The translations under genes and the position numbers were made by a program. Of a DNA stretch of 64,000 nt, positions 7,987-14,978 are shown piece after piece; position 1 is the stretch's first letter, and every line of letters begins with the position of its first letter. Source of the DNA: Lentisphaeria bacterium UBA1791. GTDB lineage: Bacteria; Verrucomicrobiota; Lentisphaeria; Victivallales; Victivallaceae. The notes beneath the pieces were generated by a model. It saw only the letters and a list, made by a program, of their open reading frames with translations. It had not been told where the DNA came from and did not search any database. The DNA lies in contig DCFZ01000030.1 in assembly GCA_002314455.1 (NCBI GenBank), positions 1-64,000 of the forward strand, read 5' to 3'.

Positions 7987-8331
7987 ATGAATGAATTCAC
8001 GCAAGGCAAACTCACCGTGTTGCGAGACCTCCTATCTGCAGCGGGAAATCAGATTCACCGCGACTCGATCGCGCGGATACTGACTGAATGTCTCCACAGC
8101 GAGCATACAGGCGCCACAGAAGAGATTCGCGATTTTATTCGGCAGCTCCGCGATAACGGCGTCACGATCGACTGCATTCTCCGCTACGTCGGCGATCACT
8201 TTAAGGCGCAGTACAAAACGATCGCGGACATCCTGGGCGTCAGCGACACCACGATCAGCCGCGCGTTGCACGGCGATGTCCGCAAATGTCTAATCGACGC
8301 AATCGACCGTTTCATTGGCGAGGTGGCGTAA
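7987..8331 (+). CDS. Early phage HTH protein
   Basis: 114 aa. The C-terminal third contains a clear helix-turn-helix, YKTIADILGVSDTTISRALH, typical of sigma-like or XRE DNA-binding units that recognise operators. The N-terminal part is helical (FTQGKLTVLRDLLSAAGNQI). Its stop codon overlaps the Gam start by one base (TAATG), and a purine-rich GAGGTGG precedes that start, so the two are probably coupled. A regulator of the early operon or of the host is the most likely role. Confidence 0.65.
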   Translation: MNEFTQGKLTVLRDLLSAAGNQIHRDSIARILTECLHSEHTGATEEIRDFIRQLRDNGVTIDCILRYVGDHFKAQYKTIADILGVSDTTISRALHGDVRKCLIDAIDRFIGEVA

Positions 8332-8831
8332 TGGCGACGAGGCTTTCAGACAACCGCACCGCCATGGCGATAACCGTTGAGCAGGCGGACGAGCTTTTTC
8401 GTGAGATCGCGATTCTGACCCACAAACGCGACAAGATCAAAGCCGACTTTGAAAAGCGCATCGCCAATCTCAAAAAACAGGCGGACGACTACCTCGCGGC
8501 CGTTGAGGCCAACATCACGACGGCGGCGGATACGCTCTGCGCCTACATCGACGCGCACCGGGAGCGCTTCGTGAAACCCCGTCAACACGTCACCGAATTC
8601 GGGAAATACGGGCTTCGCACCGTGGCGAACCTCGAGATTCAGGATCGCGAGGCTGCGCTGGCGGCGGTCAAGGCGCTCAAGATTCCGGCGGTGATCGTGA
8701 CGGAAAAACTCGACAACAAGGCACTGGTCAAAGCACTCAGCGACGGCGCCGAGATTTCCGGCGTTGAGATTCGCCGCGGCGAGATCGCCTCCTACACGGT
8801 CACCAAGGAACTGGGCAAAAAGGACGAGTAA
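8331..8831 (+). CDS. gam: Gam-like host-nuclease inhibitor
   Basis: 166 aa from the ATG at 8331 (MATRLSDNRTAMAITVEQ). I prefer this to an upstream in-frame ATG at 8286 because it forms a TAATG overlap with the previous gene and has a ribosome-binding-like GAGGTGG. Gam proteins bind the ends of linear phage DNA, like Ku, and protect them from RecBCD-type exonucleases. Family landmarks are the long N-terminal coiled coil (about residues 15-70), then HRERFVKPRQHVTEFGKYGL and the domain core TVANLEIQDREAALAAVKAL. It precedes the transposase genes, as in Mu. Confidence 0.85.
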   Translation: MATRLSDNRTAMAITVEQADELFREIAILTHKRDKIKADFEKRIANLKKQADDYLAAVEANITTAADTLCAYIDAHRERFVKPRQHVTEFGKYGLRTVANLEIQDREAALAAVKALKIPAVIVTEKLDNKALVKALSDGAEISGVEIRRGEIASYTVTKELGKKDE

Positions 8832-8834
8832 AAC

Positions 8835-9671
8835 ATGACAAACGACGAAACTTTTACCCTGATCAATCGCCTCGCCGACGGCACCTTCGGCGAGCCGGAC
8901 GGCGACGCGCTCGCCGCCGTCATCACGATGGTACAGCAAACCGAAGCACGCGCTTGCAATGTGATCGGCGTCGCCGTCGCGTTGGCAAAGCGCAACTACA
9001 TCGGCAACTTGTGGATCGGCTGGGCGCACGAGCGTTTCGGCTTGGCGGGCAGTTACCTCCACCACCTGCGCGCCGTCGGCGATCTTCTGCTTGACGTACT
9101 CGCCCTCGGCAAGGGCGATACCGCCACCTATCGTTTGCTTTTCTCGCTCGCTTTCAACAAGCTTGTGCCGCTCACATCGATCAACGTCGTCCAGATCGAC
9201 GCTTTTCTGAAGCAACTCAAAAAGCCGATCACAGAAATGAATCGCCTGGAAGTACGCCTCGCCGTCAGGATTTTTCTCGGCGAATCGGTTAAAGAAACGG
9301 ATACGGCTATTCAGCAGTTGCTCCCCGGTTTCGACAACGCGGTCGGCAGCATCGCGCAGATGGACGCCGAAAGCGTTGTCGGTGCCGTTACCGAGCGCAA
9401 TGCGGAAAACGCCTTCCGCTCCGGCTTCATCCTCGTTGGTGCCGCGCTTGAGTACCAGAAAACGCGCCGCGAAGTCGATGTCGTCGCATTGCAGCAGGCG
9501 AAAAGCGCGCTTCTAGAGGAGGTCGCGGAAATCGAGTCCGTTATCGCTTCAGCGCTTGAACAGAGTTCAAGCGCATCCGCCCCCGCGCGTGTGCGCGGGG
9601 AAAACAAAGTGTTGCAATGCAACACTCACAATGTTGCAATGCAACACTCAAAAAAAGCAAAGAAAAAGTAA
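8835..9671 (+). CDS. Early phage protein, weakly DUF3102-like, ending in repeat DNA
   Basis: 278 aa. The central WIGWAHERFGLAGSYLHHLR tract is reminiscent of DUF3102-type phage/plasmid proteins, but I would not call it a firm match. The last ~25 residues are encoded by operator-like repeat DNA (two 15-bp palindromes at 9610 and 9632), so the C-terminal tail (VLQCNTHNVAMQHSKKAKKK) is probably a by-product of DNA sites inside the gene end. It starts 3 nt after Gam. Function unknown. Confidence 0.6.
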   Translation: MTNDETFTLINRLADGTFGEPDGDALAAVITMVQQTEARACNVIGVAVALAKRNYIGNLWIGWAHERFGLAGSYLHHLRAVGDLLLDVLALGKGDTATYRLLFSLAFNKLVPLTSINVVQIDAFLKQLKKPITEMNRLEVRLAVRIFLGESVKETDTAIQQLLPGFDNAVGSIAQMDAESVVGAVTERNAENAFRSGFILVGAALEYQKTRREVDVVALQQAKSALLEEVAEIESVIASALEQSSSASAPARVRGENKVLQCNTHNVAMQHSKKAKKK

Positions 9672-9755
9672 TAAAAGGTTTGCGCGGTTTATACTTAATG
9701 TTGCAATGCAACACTCTAATAACCGCGAGAAAGTAACAAAAGGTTTACGCTAAAA
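9610..9755. repeat. Three 15-bp palindromes in a ~66-bp tandem duplication upstream of the transposase
   Basis: TGTTGCAATGCAACA occurs at 9610-9624, 9632-9646 and 9699-9713, always in the same orientation and always followed by CTC. The second and third copies belong to a ~66-bp imperfect tandem repeat. Each is followed 28-31 nt later by a shared tract, AAAAGTAATAAAAGGTTTGCGC versus AAAGTAACAAAAGGTTTACGC. The array lies just before the transposase gene, and its first part is inside the preceding coding frame. It may be an operator or transposition-enhancer array comparable in role to the Mu internal activating sequence. Confidence 0.7.
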
Positions 9756-9771
9756 GGTATAGGAGCAAAAA

Positions 9772-11619
9772 TTGGGACTTTTAGCAAAATTCACAAATTG
9801 GATGCCGGCGAGGTCAGCGGCAGCAACACCGCAGCCTCTGATCCCCGTTGCAGAACTGCCGGCAAAGGAGCGTCAGATCGCGCTTGAGCGCGAGCGTTTC
9901 ATTGCGGCGGTCGACAACCTCGCGCAGCGCGGCGTCACCAAGCAGGAAGCGTGCACGCTGGTCGCGCTCAATCATCGCGCGGAATACCCGTCGCTTCTGA
10001 CGTCCGGGCGCGGTGGCAAGAGCCAGCTCACCTACGATAACTATCGCAACTGGGTGATCAAGCGCCGGACTGCCGGATCGCTCGCCAACAGCTACGCGCG
10101 AGGCGAGCGCCCGCAAAAGGGAGATCAGCTTTTCTGGAAAACGCTCTGGGCGCTCTATCTCAATATCAACCGTCTGCCGCTCGCCGAGGCGTACCGGCTT
10201 GCCGTGCAAAAAACGATGCACATCATCCCCGGCGCGGAAATTCCGTGCCTCGCGCAGGCGCGCTACGCGCTCACCAAAATAGATAAGGTAGCGGTCGTTT
10301 ACGCTCGCTTCGGCGAGACCGCCGCCCGCAACAAATTTGTCGACTTCATCCGGAGGGATTGGACCGACATCGCCCCGGGCGAATGTGTGATCGGCGACAG
10401 CCGCACCTTCGACACCCGCGTCCGCGTGTGGGATGATGTGGCCAACCGCTGGATCGCCGTTCGCCCGACGATCGCCGCGCTCCTGGACGCCCGCAGTTGG
10501 TATCTCGCCTCCTACTGGATCACGACGGAGCCGGTCTGCGCCGATACTCTTATCGACACGCTCGCGCTTTACCTCGTCAACACGGCGGGGCAACCGCCCG
10601 CCTACGCCTACTTCGACAACGGCAAAGACTACACCGCCCAAGGCTTCTCCACTCCGTACACCGTCGACGGTCACGCGCATAGTATCTTTGCCGAGCTCGG
10701 CATATCGTGCATCAATTCTCTCCCTTATAACGGGCGCGCCAAAACCGTCGAGAGCTTCTTTAAAAATATGATGCTCCGCTTCGACAAGACAATGCCGGAC
10801 TATCTCGGCTCCCGCCCCGGCGAGCGCACACCCAACGCCGATTACTTCGACCGCCACCCGGAGGAGCTTCCGAGTTTGGAGCAGTTCTGTCAGCTCTTTG
10901 CGGCGTGGCTCGACAAGGAACACCGCCGCCCCAAAAGCGGCACCATTCACGCGGGCAAAAGCCCCGCCGAGATCTGGGAAAGCCGCCCGGCGCGACGCGC
11001 CTTTACGCCGGAGGAGTTGCGCTTCGCGATGCTCAAACCGGTCGCCGTGCGCAAAGTCGACCGCGGCCCCTCGGTGCAATGGAATCGCACCGTCTATTAC
11101 TCCGACCTTTTACCGGCAGGGCAAAGCGTCCTGGTCAAGCTCGACCGCAATGATGACAGCCACGTTTTCTGCTTCACGTCCGACGGTCGTCTGATCTGCG
11201 AAGCGCGGACGCGCGACCGCATCAAGGCGCTTGCCCTTGACGATGCCGAAGCGCGCAAACTTATCGGCGAGCAGCTCGCCCGCCAGCGCCGCCAGTTAAA
11301 GGAAGCGCGCACGACCGTGGAGAAGCTTTCCGGCGGCAAATATCTCGCGTCGCCGATTGAAGTTTTCCGCGCGGATCCGGACGCGGTGCTGATCGCCTCG
11401 CGTGACACCAGTTCGAGCGTCAAGGGCTTGACGCATAGCGTCCGTCACGTCGGCATCGCAGGCGTCTCTTTCCGCGCCGACGACCCCTCCGAGCAGCGCG
11501 ACAAATTGATCGCGCTTCAGCCGTCTCCGGTTCAGCCGGAGGAAGCCTCCGCGGAGGATATGACCTCTTTCGATCACTTTATGCGGCATCGCCAAAACGA
11601 CGACGCCGACGAAGAATAA
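9772..11619 (+). CDS. MuA-like DDE transposase
   Basis: 615 aa from a TTG start preceded by TATAGGAGC, the motif used before several genes of this phage. The enzyme would cut the phage ends and join them to target DNA in replicative transposition. The integrase-fold core shows candidate catalytic residues D209 (VIGDSRTFDTRV), D282 (YFDNGKDYTAQG) and E327 (NGRAKTVESFFKNM). The C-terminal ~200 residues match the Mu-transposase beta-barrel region (KVDRGPSVQWNRTVYYSDLL). Spacing from the second Asp to the Glu is 44 residues, shorter than in MuA (55), but the context around the Glu is typical. The MuB-like ATPase gene follows after one small gene. Confidence 0.9.
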   Translation: MGLLAKFTNWMPARSAAATPQPLIPVAELPAKERQIALERERFIAAVDNLAQRGVTKQEACTLVALNHRAEYPSLLTSGRGGKSQLTYDNYRNWVIKRRTAGSLANSYARGERPQKGDQLFWKTLWALYLNINRLPLAEAYRLAVQKTMHIIPGAEIPCLAQARYALTKIDKVAVVYARFGETAARNKFVDFIRRDWTDIAPGECVIGDSRTFDTRVRVWDDVANRWIAVRPTIAALLDARSWYLASYWITTEPVCADTLIDTLALYLVNTAGQPPAYAYFDNGKDYTAQGFSTPYTVDGHAHSIFAELGISCINSLPYNGRAKTVESFFKNMMLRFDKTMPDYLGSRPGERTPNADYFDRHPEELPSLEQFCQLFAAWLDKEHRRPKSGTIHAGKSPAEIWESRPARRAFTPEELRFAMLKPVAVRKVDRGPSVQWNRTVYYSDLLPAGQSVLVKLDRNDDSHVFCFTSDGRLICEARTRDRIKALALDDAEARKLIGEQLARQRRQLKEARTTVEKLSGGKYLASPIEVFRADPDAVLIASRDTSSSVKGLTHSVRHVGIAGVSFRADDPSEQRDKLIALQPSPVQPEEASAEDMTSFDHFMRHRQNDDADEE

Positions 11620-11633
11620 TAGGAGCAAAAAAA

Positions 11634-11891
11634 ATGAGAGAAGCAAAGTGTCCCTTTTATGTGGAAAGAGACGGTCGTATGGTCTGCCAGCACGATTTCT
11701 ACGATTGCGCGGCGACGTGTCCGATGCACGAATTCGTCGCGCAGTACAACCGGATGGCGCAGGAATTATCCGGCGTTCGCGACGTCTTGGAAATGGAGCG
11801 TCACCTTCACGGCGACCGCGACACGATAAAATCCGTCATTCTTAAAGACCTTCAAAAATTGACGCTTGACCTCGGCTTGAATGCCGAATAA
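11634..11891 (+). CDS. 85-aa cysteine-containing early phage protein
   Basis: Unknown protein placed between the transposase and the MuB-like ATPase. Four cysteines in its first 30 residues (CPFY, CQHDFYDC, CPMH) plus nearby His residues suggest a small zinc-binding knuckle, followed by a helical C-terminal half (QELSGVRDVLEMERHLHGDR). A TAGGAGC ribosome-binding motif lies 9 nt upstream. The frame overlaps the region before the ATPase start by a few bases only. A transposition accessory role is suggested by position alone. Confidence 0.6.
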   Translation: MREAKCPFYVERDGRMVCQHDFYDCAATCPMHEFVAQYNRMAQELSGVRDVLEMERHLHGDRDTIKSVILKDLQKLTLDLGLNAE

Positions 11892-11913
11892 AAACAATAG
11901 GAGCAAGGGAAAA

Positions 11914-13002
11914 ATGTCTGCAACAAGAAAACAAGGTTTTGCCGCCGGAGACGAGCGGCACGAAATTCACAGCATTGACAATCCCGCCGTCGAGGCGGGG
12001 ATGAGCCGCGACGTCATCAACGTCGGGCTGAATGTCTTTCGCGCGTCGATCGCGCGCTACCCCGACGAAGTCAAAGACGCTTTGGAGTGGCTCTGGGGCT
12101 ACACCTTCGACGTCCTCGGCAACAGTAAGATCGAGCTGGAAAAAGCGATCGGGTACGACTGGTCGTTTATCTACTCCGTATTCACGGGAACTTACGACGG
12201 CGAGTTCGGCGCGCTGATGGAAGCGATCGCCAGTGCCAAAAAGCGCGCCGAGACCAAAATGCCGCTCGTCGACACAATCGTAACGCGCCGGATCTTCGAT
12301 ACGCTCGACTACGCCGCAAAATTCTCCGCGATGGTGACGATCACGGGACCCACCGGACGCGGCAAGACCTACGCCGCCCAATACTGGGCGCGGCTTCACA
12401 ATCACGGCCGCACCCGCTATATTCGCGTTCCGTCCGGCTGTACGCGCCGCCAACTTTCGACCGAGCTTGCCGCACGGTGCGGCATCGGTCACGCCGGTGT
12501 CAAAAAAGATATTTTAGAGCAGCGTCTCTTTAAGGCGTTCACGTCAAGGAACGTTATCATCGCCGACGAGGCGGGCTTCCTCTTGCCGCGCGGCGGTCGC
12601 GCCGACGCGATTGAGCTCTTACGCGACTTGCACGACAAGTGCGGCTGCGCCATCGCGCTCATCTTTACCGACGTTTACATCAAAGAGTTTTCCACGGGGA
12701 CGATGAGCGATTACTTTGAGCAGTTCCGCGGCAGGATCAAATACGCGCTCGATATTCCCGACAAAATTTTCCGCTCCGAGATCGAAGCGGCTTGTCGTAG
12801 TTTTACACCGGCGCCGAGCGCCGCTCTGATCGAGTGCGCCTACGCCAGTGCCAAGGAGCGCGACGGCAAACTTCGCACGCTCTACGAGGATCTTCGCCGT
12901 GCCGCAGAATACGCCGCCAGCGAAAACCGCCCGATGGTCGCCGGCGACCTGAAACTTTGCGTCCAGTGGCGCAAGTCCGGCGGCGTCTGGCCGGAGGAAT
13001 AA
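11914..13002 (+). CDS. MuB-like AAA+ ATPase, transposition target-selection protein
   Basis: 362 aa from the ATG at 11914 (MSATRKQGFAAG), which has TAGGAGC ~9 nt upstream. A longer frame to 11881 lacks such a site. MuB-type ATPases bind target DNA, activate the transposase and give target immunity. Walker A is TGPTGRGKTYAAQYW (about residues 144-158) and Walker B is NVIIADEAGFLLP (about 212-224). The N-terminal ~120 residues would hold the DNA-binding helical part. It sits in the A-B order known from Mu, one small gene after the transposase. Confidence 0.87.
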   Translation: MSATRKQGFAAGDERHEIHSIDNPAVEAGMSRDVINVGLNVFRASIARYPDEVKDALEWLWGYTFDVLGNSKIELEKAIGYDWSFIYSVFTGTYDGEFGALMEAIASAKKRAETKMPLVDTIVTRRIFDTLDYAAKFSAMVTITGPTGRGKTYAAQYWARLHNHGRTRYIRVPSGCTRRQLSTELAARCGIGHAGVKKDILEQRLFKAFTSRNVIIADEAGFLLPRGGRADAIELLRDLHDKCGCAIALIFTDVYIKEFSTGTMSDYFEQFRGRIKYALDIPDKIFRSEIEAACRSFTPAPSAALIECAYASAKERDGKLRTLYEDLRRAAEYAASENRPMVAGDLKLCVQWRKSGGVWPEE

Positions 13003-13004
13003 TC

Positions 13005-13088
13005 ATGGGGTACTTGTTCGAAGCAAAAAAAAACGCCTATCTGATTGCCGCTAAGGCATTGCTGTTTGCTGGAGGACAAAAGCAATGA
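13005..13088 (+). CDS. Possible 27-aa peptide coupled to gemA
   Basis: A short frame, MGYLFEAKKNAYLIAAKALL and on to FAGGQKQ, opens 2 nt after the ATPase stop. Its TGA overlaps the ATG of the following gene (ATGA). The GGAGGA ribosome-binding site of the next gene lies inside it. It could be a real mini-protein or simply a translational coupler. There is no family evidence. Confidence 0.35.
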   Translation: MGYLFEAKKNAYLIAAKALLFAGGQKQ

Positions 13089-13486
13089 TTGACCGTAAGA
13101 AGCTCGCGGCGATCCACATTGCAAAAAAAAATGCTGGCGTTTTGGATGACGAGTACCGATTCATCCTCGCGCAGCACGGCGTAAAAACGTCCCGAGACCT
13201 TTCGGATCAGGCGGCGTTGGATGTGATCCGCGAGCTTAATGACCGCCGTCAGGTCGTCGGCAGCCCCGCCGTCGGAAAGATGTGGGCGCTTTGGTACAAC
13301 GAGGTAAAGCCGTATCTTCCCGAGCGCCAGCAGACTGCTGCCTATCTCGTCGGAATCGTCCGCAAAGTCAGCGGAGCCAAGATCGCCAACGCTAACGAAT
13401 TCAAGTATCTCAACAGTCTGGAATTGTATAAGTCTATCGAAGCGCTCAAGCGCAAGGCCGACGAGCTGTCGCCGGTCCCGTTTTAG
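13085..13486 (+). CDS. GemA/Gp16 family regulatory protein (DUF1018)
   Basis: 133 aa. It opens with RKKLAAIHIAKKNAGVLDDE, the diagnostic start of the Mu GemA/gp16 (DUF1018) family. GemA modulates host gene expression and DNA supercoiling in Mu. The rest matches the family layout: a second helical block with TSRDLSDQAALDVIRELN, then a GKMWALW tract and a C-terminal helix pair. The good site GGAGG lies 9 nt upstream of the ATG. It is the last gene before the nested-hairpin element at 13562. Confidence 0.85.
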   Translation: MIDRKKLAAIHIAKKNAGVLDDEYRFILAQHGVKTSRDLSDQAALDVIRELNDRRQVVGSPAVGKMWALWYNEVKPYLPERQQTAAYLVGIVRKVSGAKIANANEFKYLNSLELYKSIEALKRKADELSPVPF

Positions 13487-13561
13487 GAGGTGAGGATCTT
13501 CAGAAACATCTAAAAAGCAGTGGCGTATCACGGATTGCCGTCCATGAAACGCCCTCCGCCC

Positions 13562-13664
13562 GCCCCGGTATAGCACACCGGAACCGGCATCGTTTTAACT
13601 GCCACAGTGGTTTTATAATATAGCAGTTGATCGCCGGTTTCGCTACTGTACCGGGGCTTTTTTT
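13562..13664 (+). ncRNA. Nested triple-hairpin RNA element ending in a T-tract
   Basis: Three perfectly nested pairings are visible: GCCCCGGTA (13562-13570) with TACCGGGGC (13649-13657); AACCGGC (13582-13588) with GCCGGTT (13633-13639); AACTGC (13597-13602) with GCAGTT (13623-13628). TTTTTTT follows the outer stem immediately (13658-13664). The element is in the 198-nt gap between gemA and the next phage gene. As RNA it would fold into one long, interrupted arm with a terminator-type end. It may be a conditional terminator, an attenuator or a stable small RNA. It matches no RNA family that I know. Confidence 0.55.
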
Positions 13665-13684
13665 ATTGCAAAGAAAGGTCTATT

Positions 13685-13852
13685 ATGGAGAAAACAAAAA
13701 GTCCCGTTACGGCGGCTGATCTCGCCCAAAACGGCTATAAAGAGCAGTATGGCGTCATCGTTATTTGTGACAGCGAGCAAGATCAGACCGCCGTCTTCAA
13801 CCGACTCAAAAAACAGTATCAAAACAAAAAAATCAAGGTGGTGACGACCTAA
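13685..13852 (+). CDS. 55-aa phage protein of unknown function
   Basis: Short frame beginning MEKTKSPVTAADLAQNGYKE and ending in a basic NKKIKVVTT tail. It has an AAAGG motif 8 nt upstream of the ATG. Its stop overlaps the next ATG (TAATG), a coupling style also used at 8331 in the same operon. The content is mixed alpha/beta, without cysteines or a membrane segment. No family recognised. Confidence 0.5.
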   Translation: MEKTKSPVTAADLAQNGYKEQYGVIVICDSEQDQTAVFNRLKKQYQNKKIKVVTT

Positions 13853-13941
13853 TGAAAATTGACATTCACAATCAGTGCAGCGACTTTGATTCTTATCGGG
13901 CAAATCGATTTACGCGGGGTCTTTTCGCCACGCGACGATAA
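13852..13941 (+). pseudogene. Truncated N-terminus of a phage gene (probable deletion scar)
   Basis: A 29-codon frame, MKIDIHNQCSDFDSYRANRF onward, starts at the natural position (its ATG overlaps the previous stop) but ends after FATRR. The opening resembles the start of ATPase-type DNA-modification accessory proteins of Mu-like phages; I give that resemblance from memory and it is uncertain. The body that should follow is missing. In its place, in another frame, comes a formyltransferase that lacks its own first strand. Together this looks like two neighbouring genes joined by a deletion. Confidence 0.4.
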
Positions 13942-14476
13942 GCTTGCCGTCCTGGCGTCGGCATATCAGATACCGATCTATCCGGCGGGGACGCTTCGGT
14001 CCGATAATATGCCGGAAGCGGATCTGATCATCGCGGCACACTCGCATGACTTCATCAGCCGTGCCGTGCGCAATTGTTTGCCGATCGGGGCGATCGGTTA
14101 TCACCCGTCGTTACTGCCGCTTCATCGCGGCCGTGACGCCGTGCGTTGGACGATCCGCGACCACGACCAAGTGGCGGGCGGAACCGTCTTTTGGCTCAAC
14201 GATACGGTGGATGGTGGTCCGATCGCAGCGCAGGACTGGTGCTTCGTCCGTCCGGATGATACCGCGTCCACGTTGTGGCGGCGCGAGCTATTCCCGATGG
14301 GGGTGCGCCTGATTGATAAGGTTCTCTACGATATCTTGCACGGTCGTCTGGTCATGCACGATCAGGACACAGTATGCGCGACATGGGAGCCGTCGTTCAC
14401 AGGCGCTCCGCGTTTATTGCGTCCGGAGCTTAAGCAAATCGGAATGTTGAAGGAGGGATATAAAATCGTCAAGTAA
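13859..14476 (+). CDS. Formyltransferase-fold protein, N-terminus missing
   Basis: 205 codons if the only in-frame start, TTG at 13859, is used. The fold belongs to the formyl-transferase N-domain family (methionyl-tRNA formyltransferase, GAR formyltransferase). The region YHPSLLPLHRGRD (about residues 81-93) is the substrate-loop motif with its His, and TVDGGP carries the conserved Asp. The usual Asn two residues before the His is replaced by Gly here (GYHPS). The first beta strand and nucleotide-like loop of the family are absent. In Mu-like phages such enzymes are thought to serve base modification; that role is an inference. A perfect terminator follows. Confidence 0.65.
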   Translation: MTFTISAATLILIGQIDLRGVFSPRDDKLAVLASAYQIPIYPAGTLRSDNMPEADLIIAAHSHDFISRAVRNCLPIGAIGYHPSLLPLHRGRDAVRWTIRDHDQVAGGTVFWLNDTVDGGPIAAQDWCFVRPDDTASTLWRRELFPMGVRLIDKVLYDILHGRLVMHDQDTVCATWEPSFTGAPRLLRPELKQIGMLKEGYKIVK

Positions 14477-14483
14477 AATTGAC

Positions 14484-14720
14484 GGCACACTCAACCGCAC
14501 ATTAACGTGTGCGGTTTTTTTATGCACGCGGCACACTCTGAAAAAAATCGAGTTTTCGCGTTTGGCACACTCTAAAATGCCGTGATCGCGTAAAACTCTC
14601 GTTGAGTTAAATCGACCTCAAAAGACCTCCGTAGATCTGCGTAGATCTGCGTAGACCTCTTCGTGTTTTATACCTTTTGCGGTAAGCGGGAATTCTGAAC
14701 GCCCGTCTTTCTTACAAACA
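14484..14720. repeat. Candidate right end of the prophage with repeated GGCACACTC boxes
   Basis: GGCACACTC occurs three times in the same orientation at 14484-14492, 14530-14538 and 14564-14572. A second short tandem array, GTAGATCTGC twice plus GTAGACCTC, occupies 14631-14659. Multiple short boxes of this type near the end are what a Mu-class transposase needs to bind. The stretch has no gene. The exact junction and target duplication cannot be set without the left end or an empty site; the boundary is somewhere between 14522 and the tRNA at 14721. Confidence 0.5.
14493..14521 (+). terminator. Intrinsic terminator of the phage early operon
   Basis: Perfect 9-bp stem AACCGCACA/TGTGCGGTT with a 6-nt loop (TTAACG), running into TTTTTTT. 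It lies 17 nt after the formyltransferase stop. Confidence 0.9.
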
Positions 14721-14808
14721 TGGCGGAGAGAGAGGGATTCGAACCCTCGGTACCTTGCGGTACACCGCATTTCCAATGCGGCGCCTTCGACCACTCAACC
14801 ATCTCTCC
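14721..14808 (-). tRNA. tRNA-Ser (anticodon GGA)
   Basis: A full cloverleaf on the minus strand: acceptor GGAGAGA pairs with TCTCTCC, then G and an encoded CCA. The long variable arm is typical of class II tRNA, the T-loop is GGTTCGAATCC, and the anticodon GGA lies in the loop TTGGAAA (14772-14774 on the plus strand). It reads UCC/UCU. It is just outside the probable prophage end. Confidence 0.95.
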
Positions 14809-14927
14809 GCGTAAGTGTTGTTATAAAATACTACCAATGAGGGAAAAAGTCAAGTGCATAAAGGAAAAATGATGCATGCTCTTTTCGGACGGATGCGGTA
14901 GGATCTTTTGTGGCGGCGGCGGAAAGG

Positions 14928-14963
14928 CAAAAAAATCCCCGTCCGGATTTCGGGCGGGGATTT
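14928..14963 (-). terminator. Terminator of the M24 peptidase gene
   Basis: On the minus strand AATCCCCGCCC...GGACGGGGATT forms a strong stem (one mismatch) followed by eight T residues, 15 nt past the stop codon at 14979. Confidence 0.8.
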
Positions 14964-14978
14964 GGGGTGTGACCGCAA

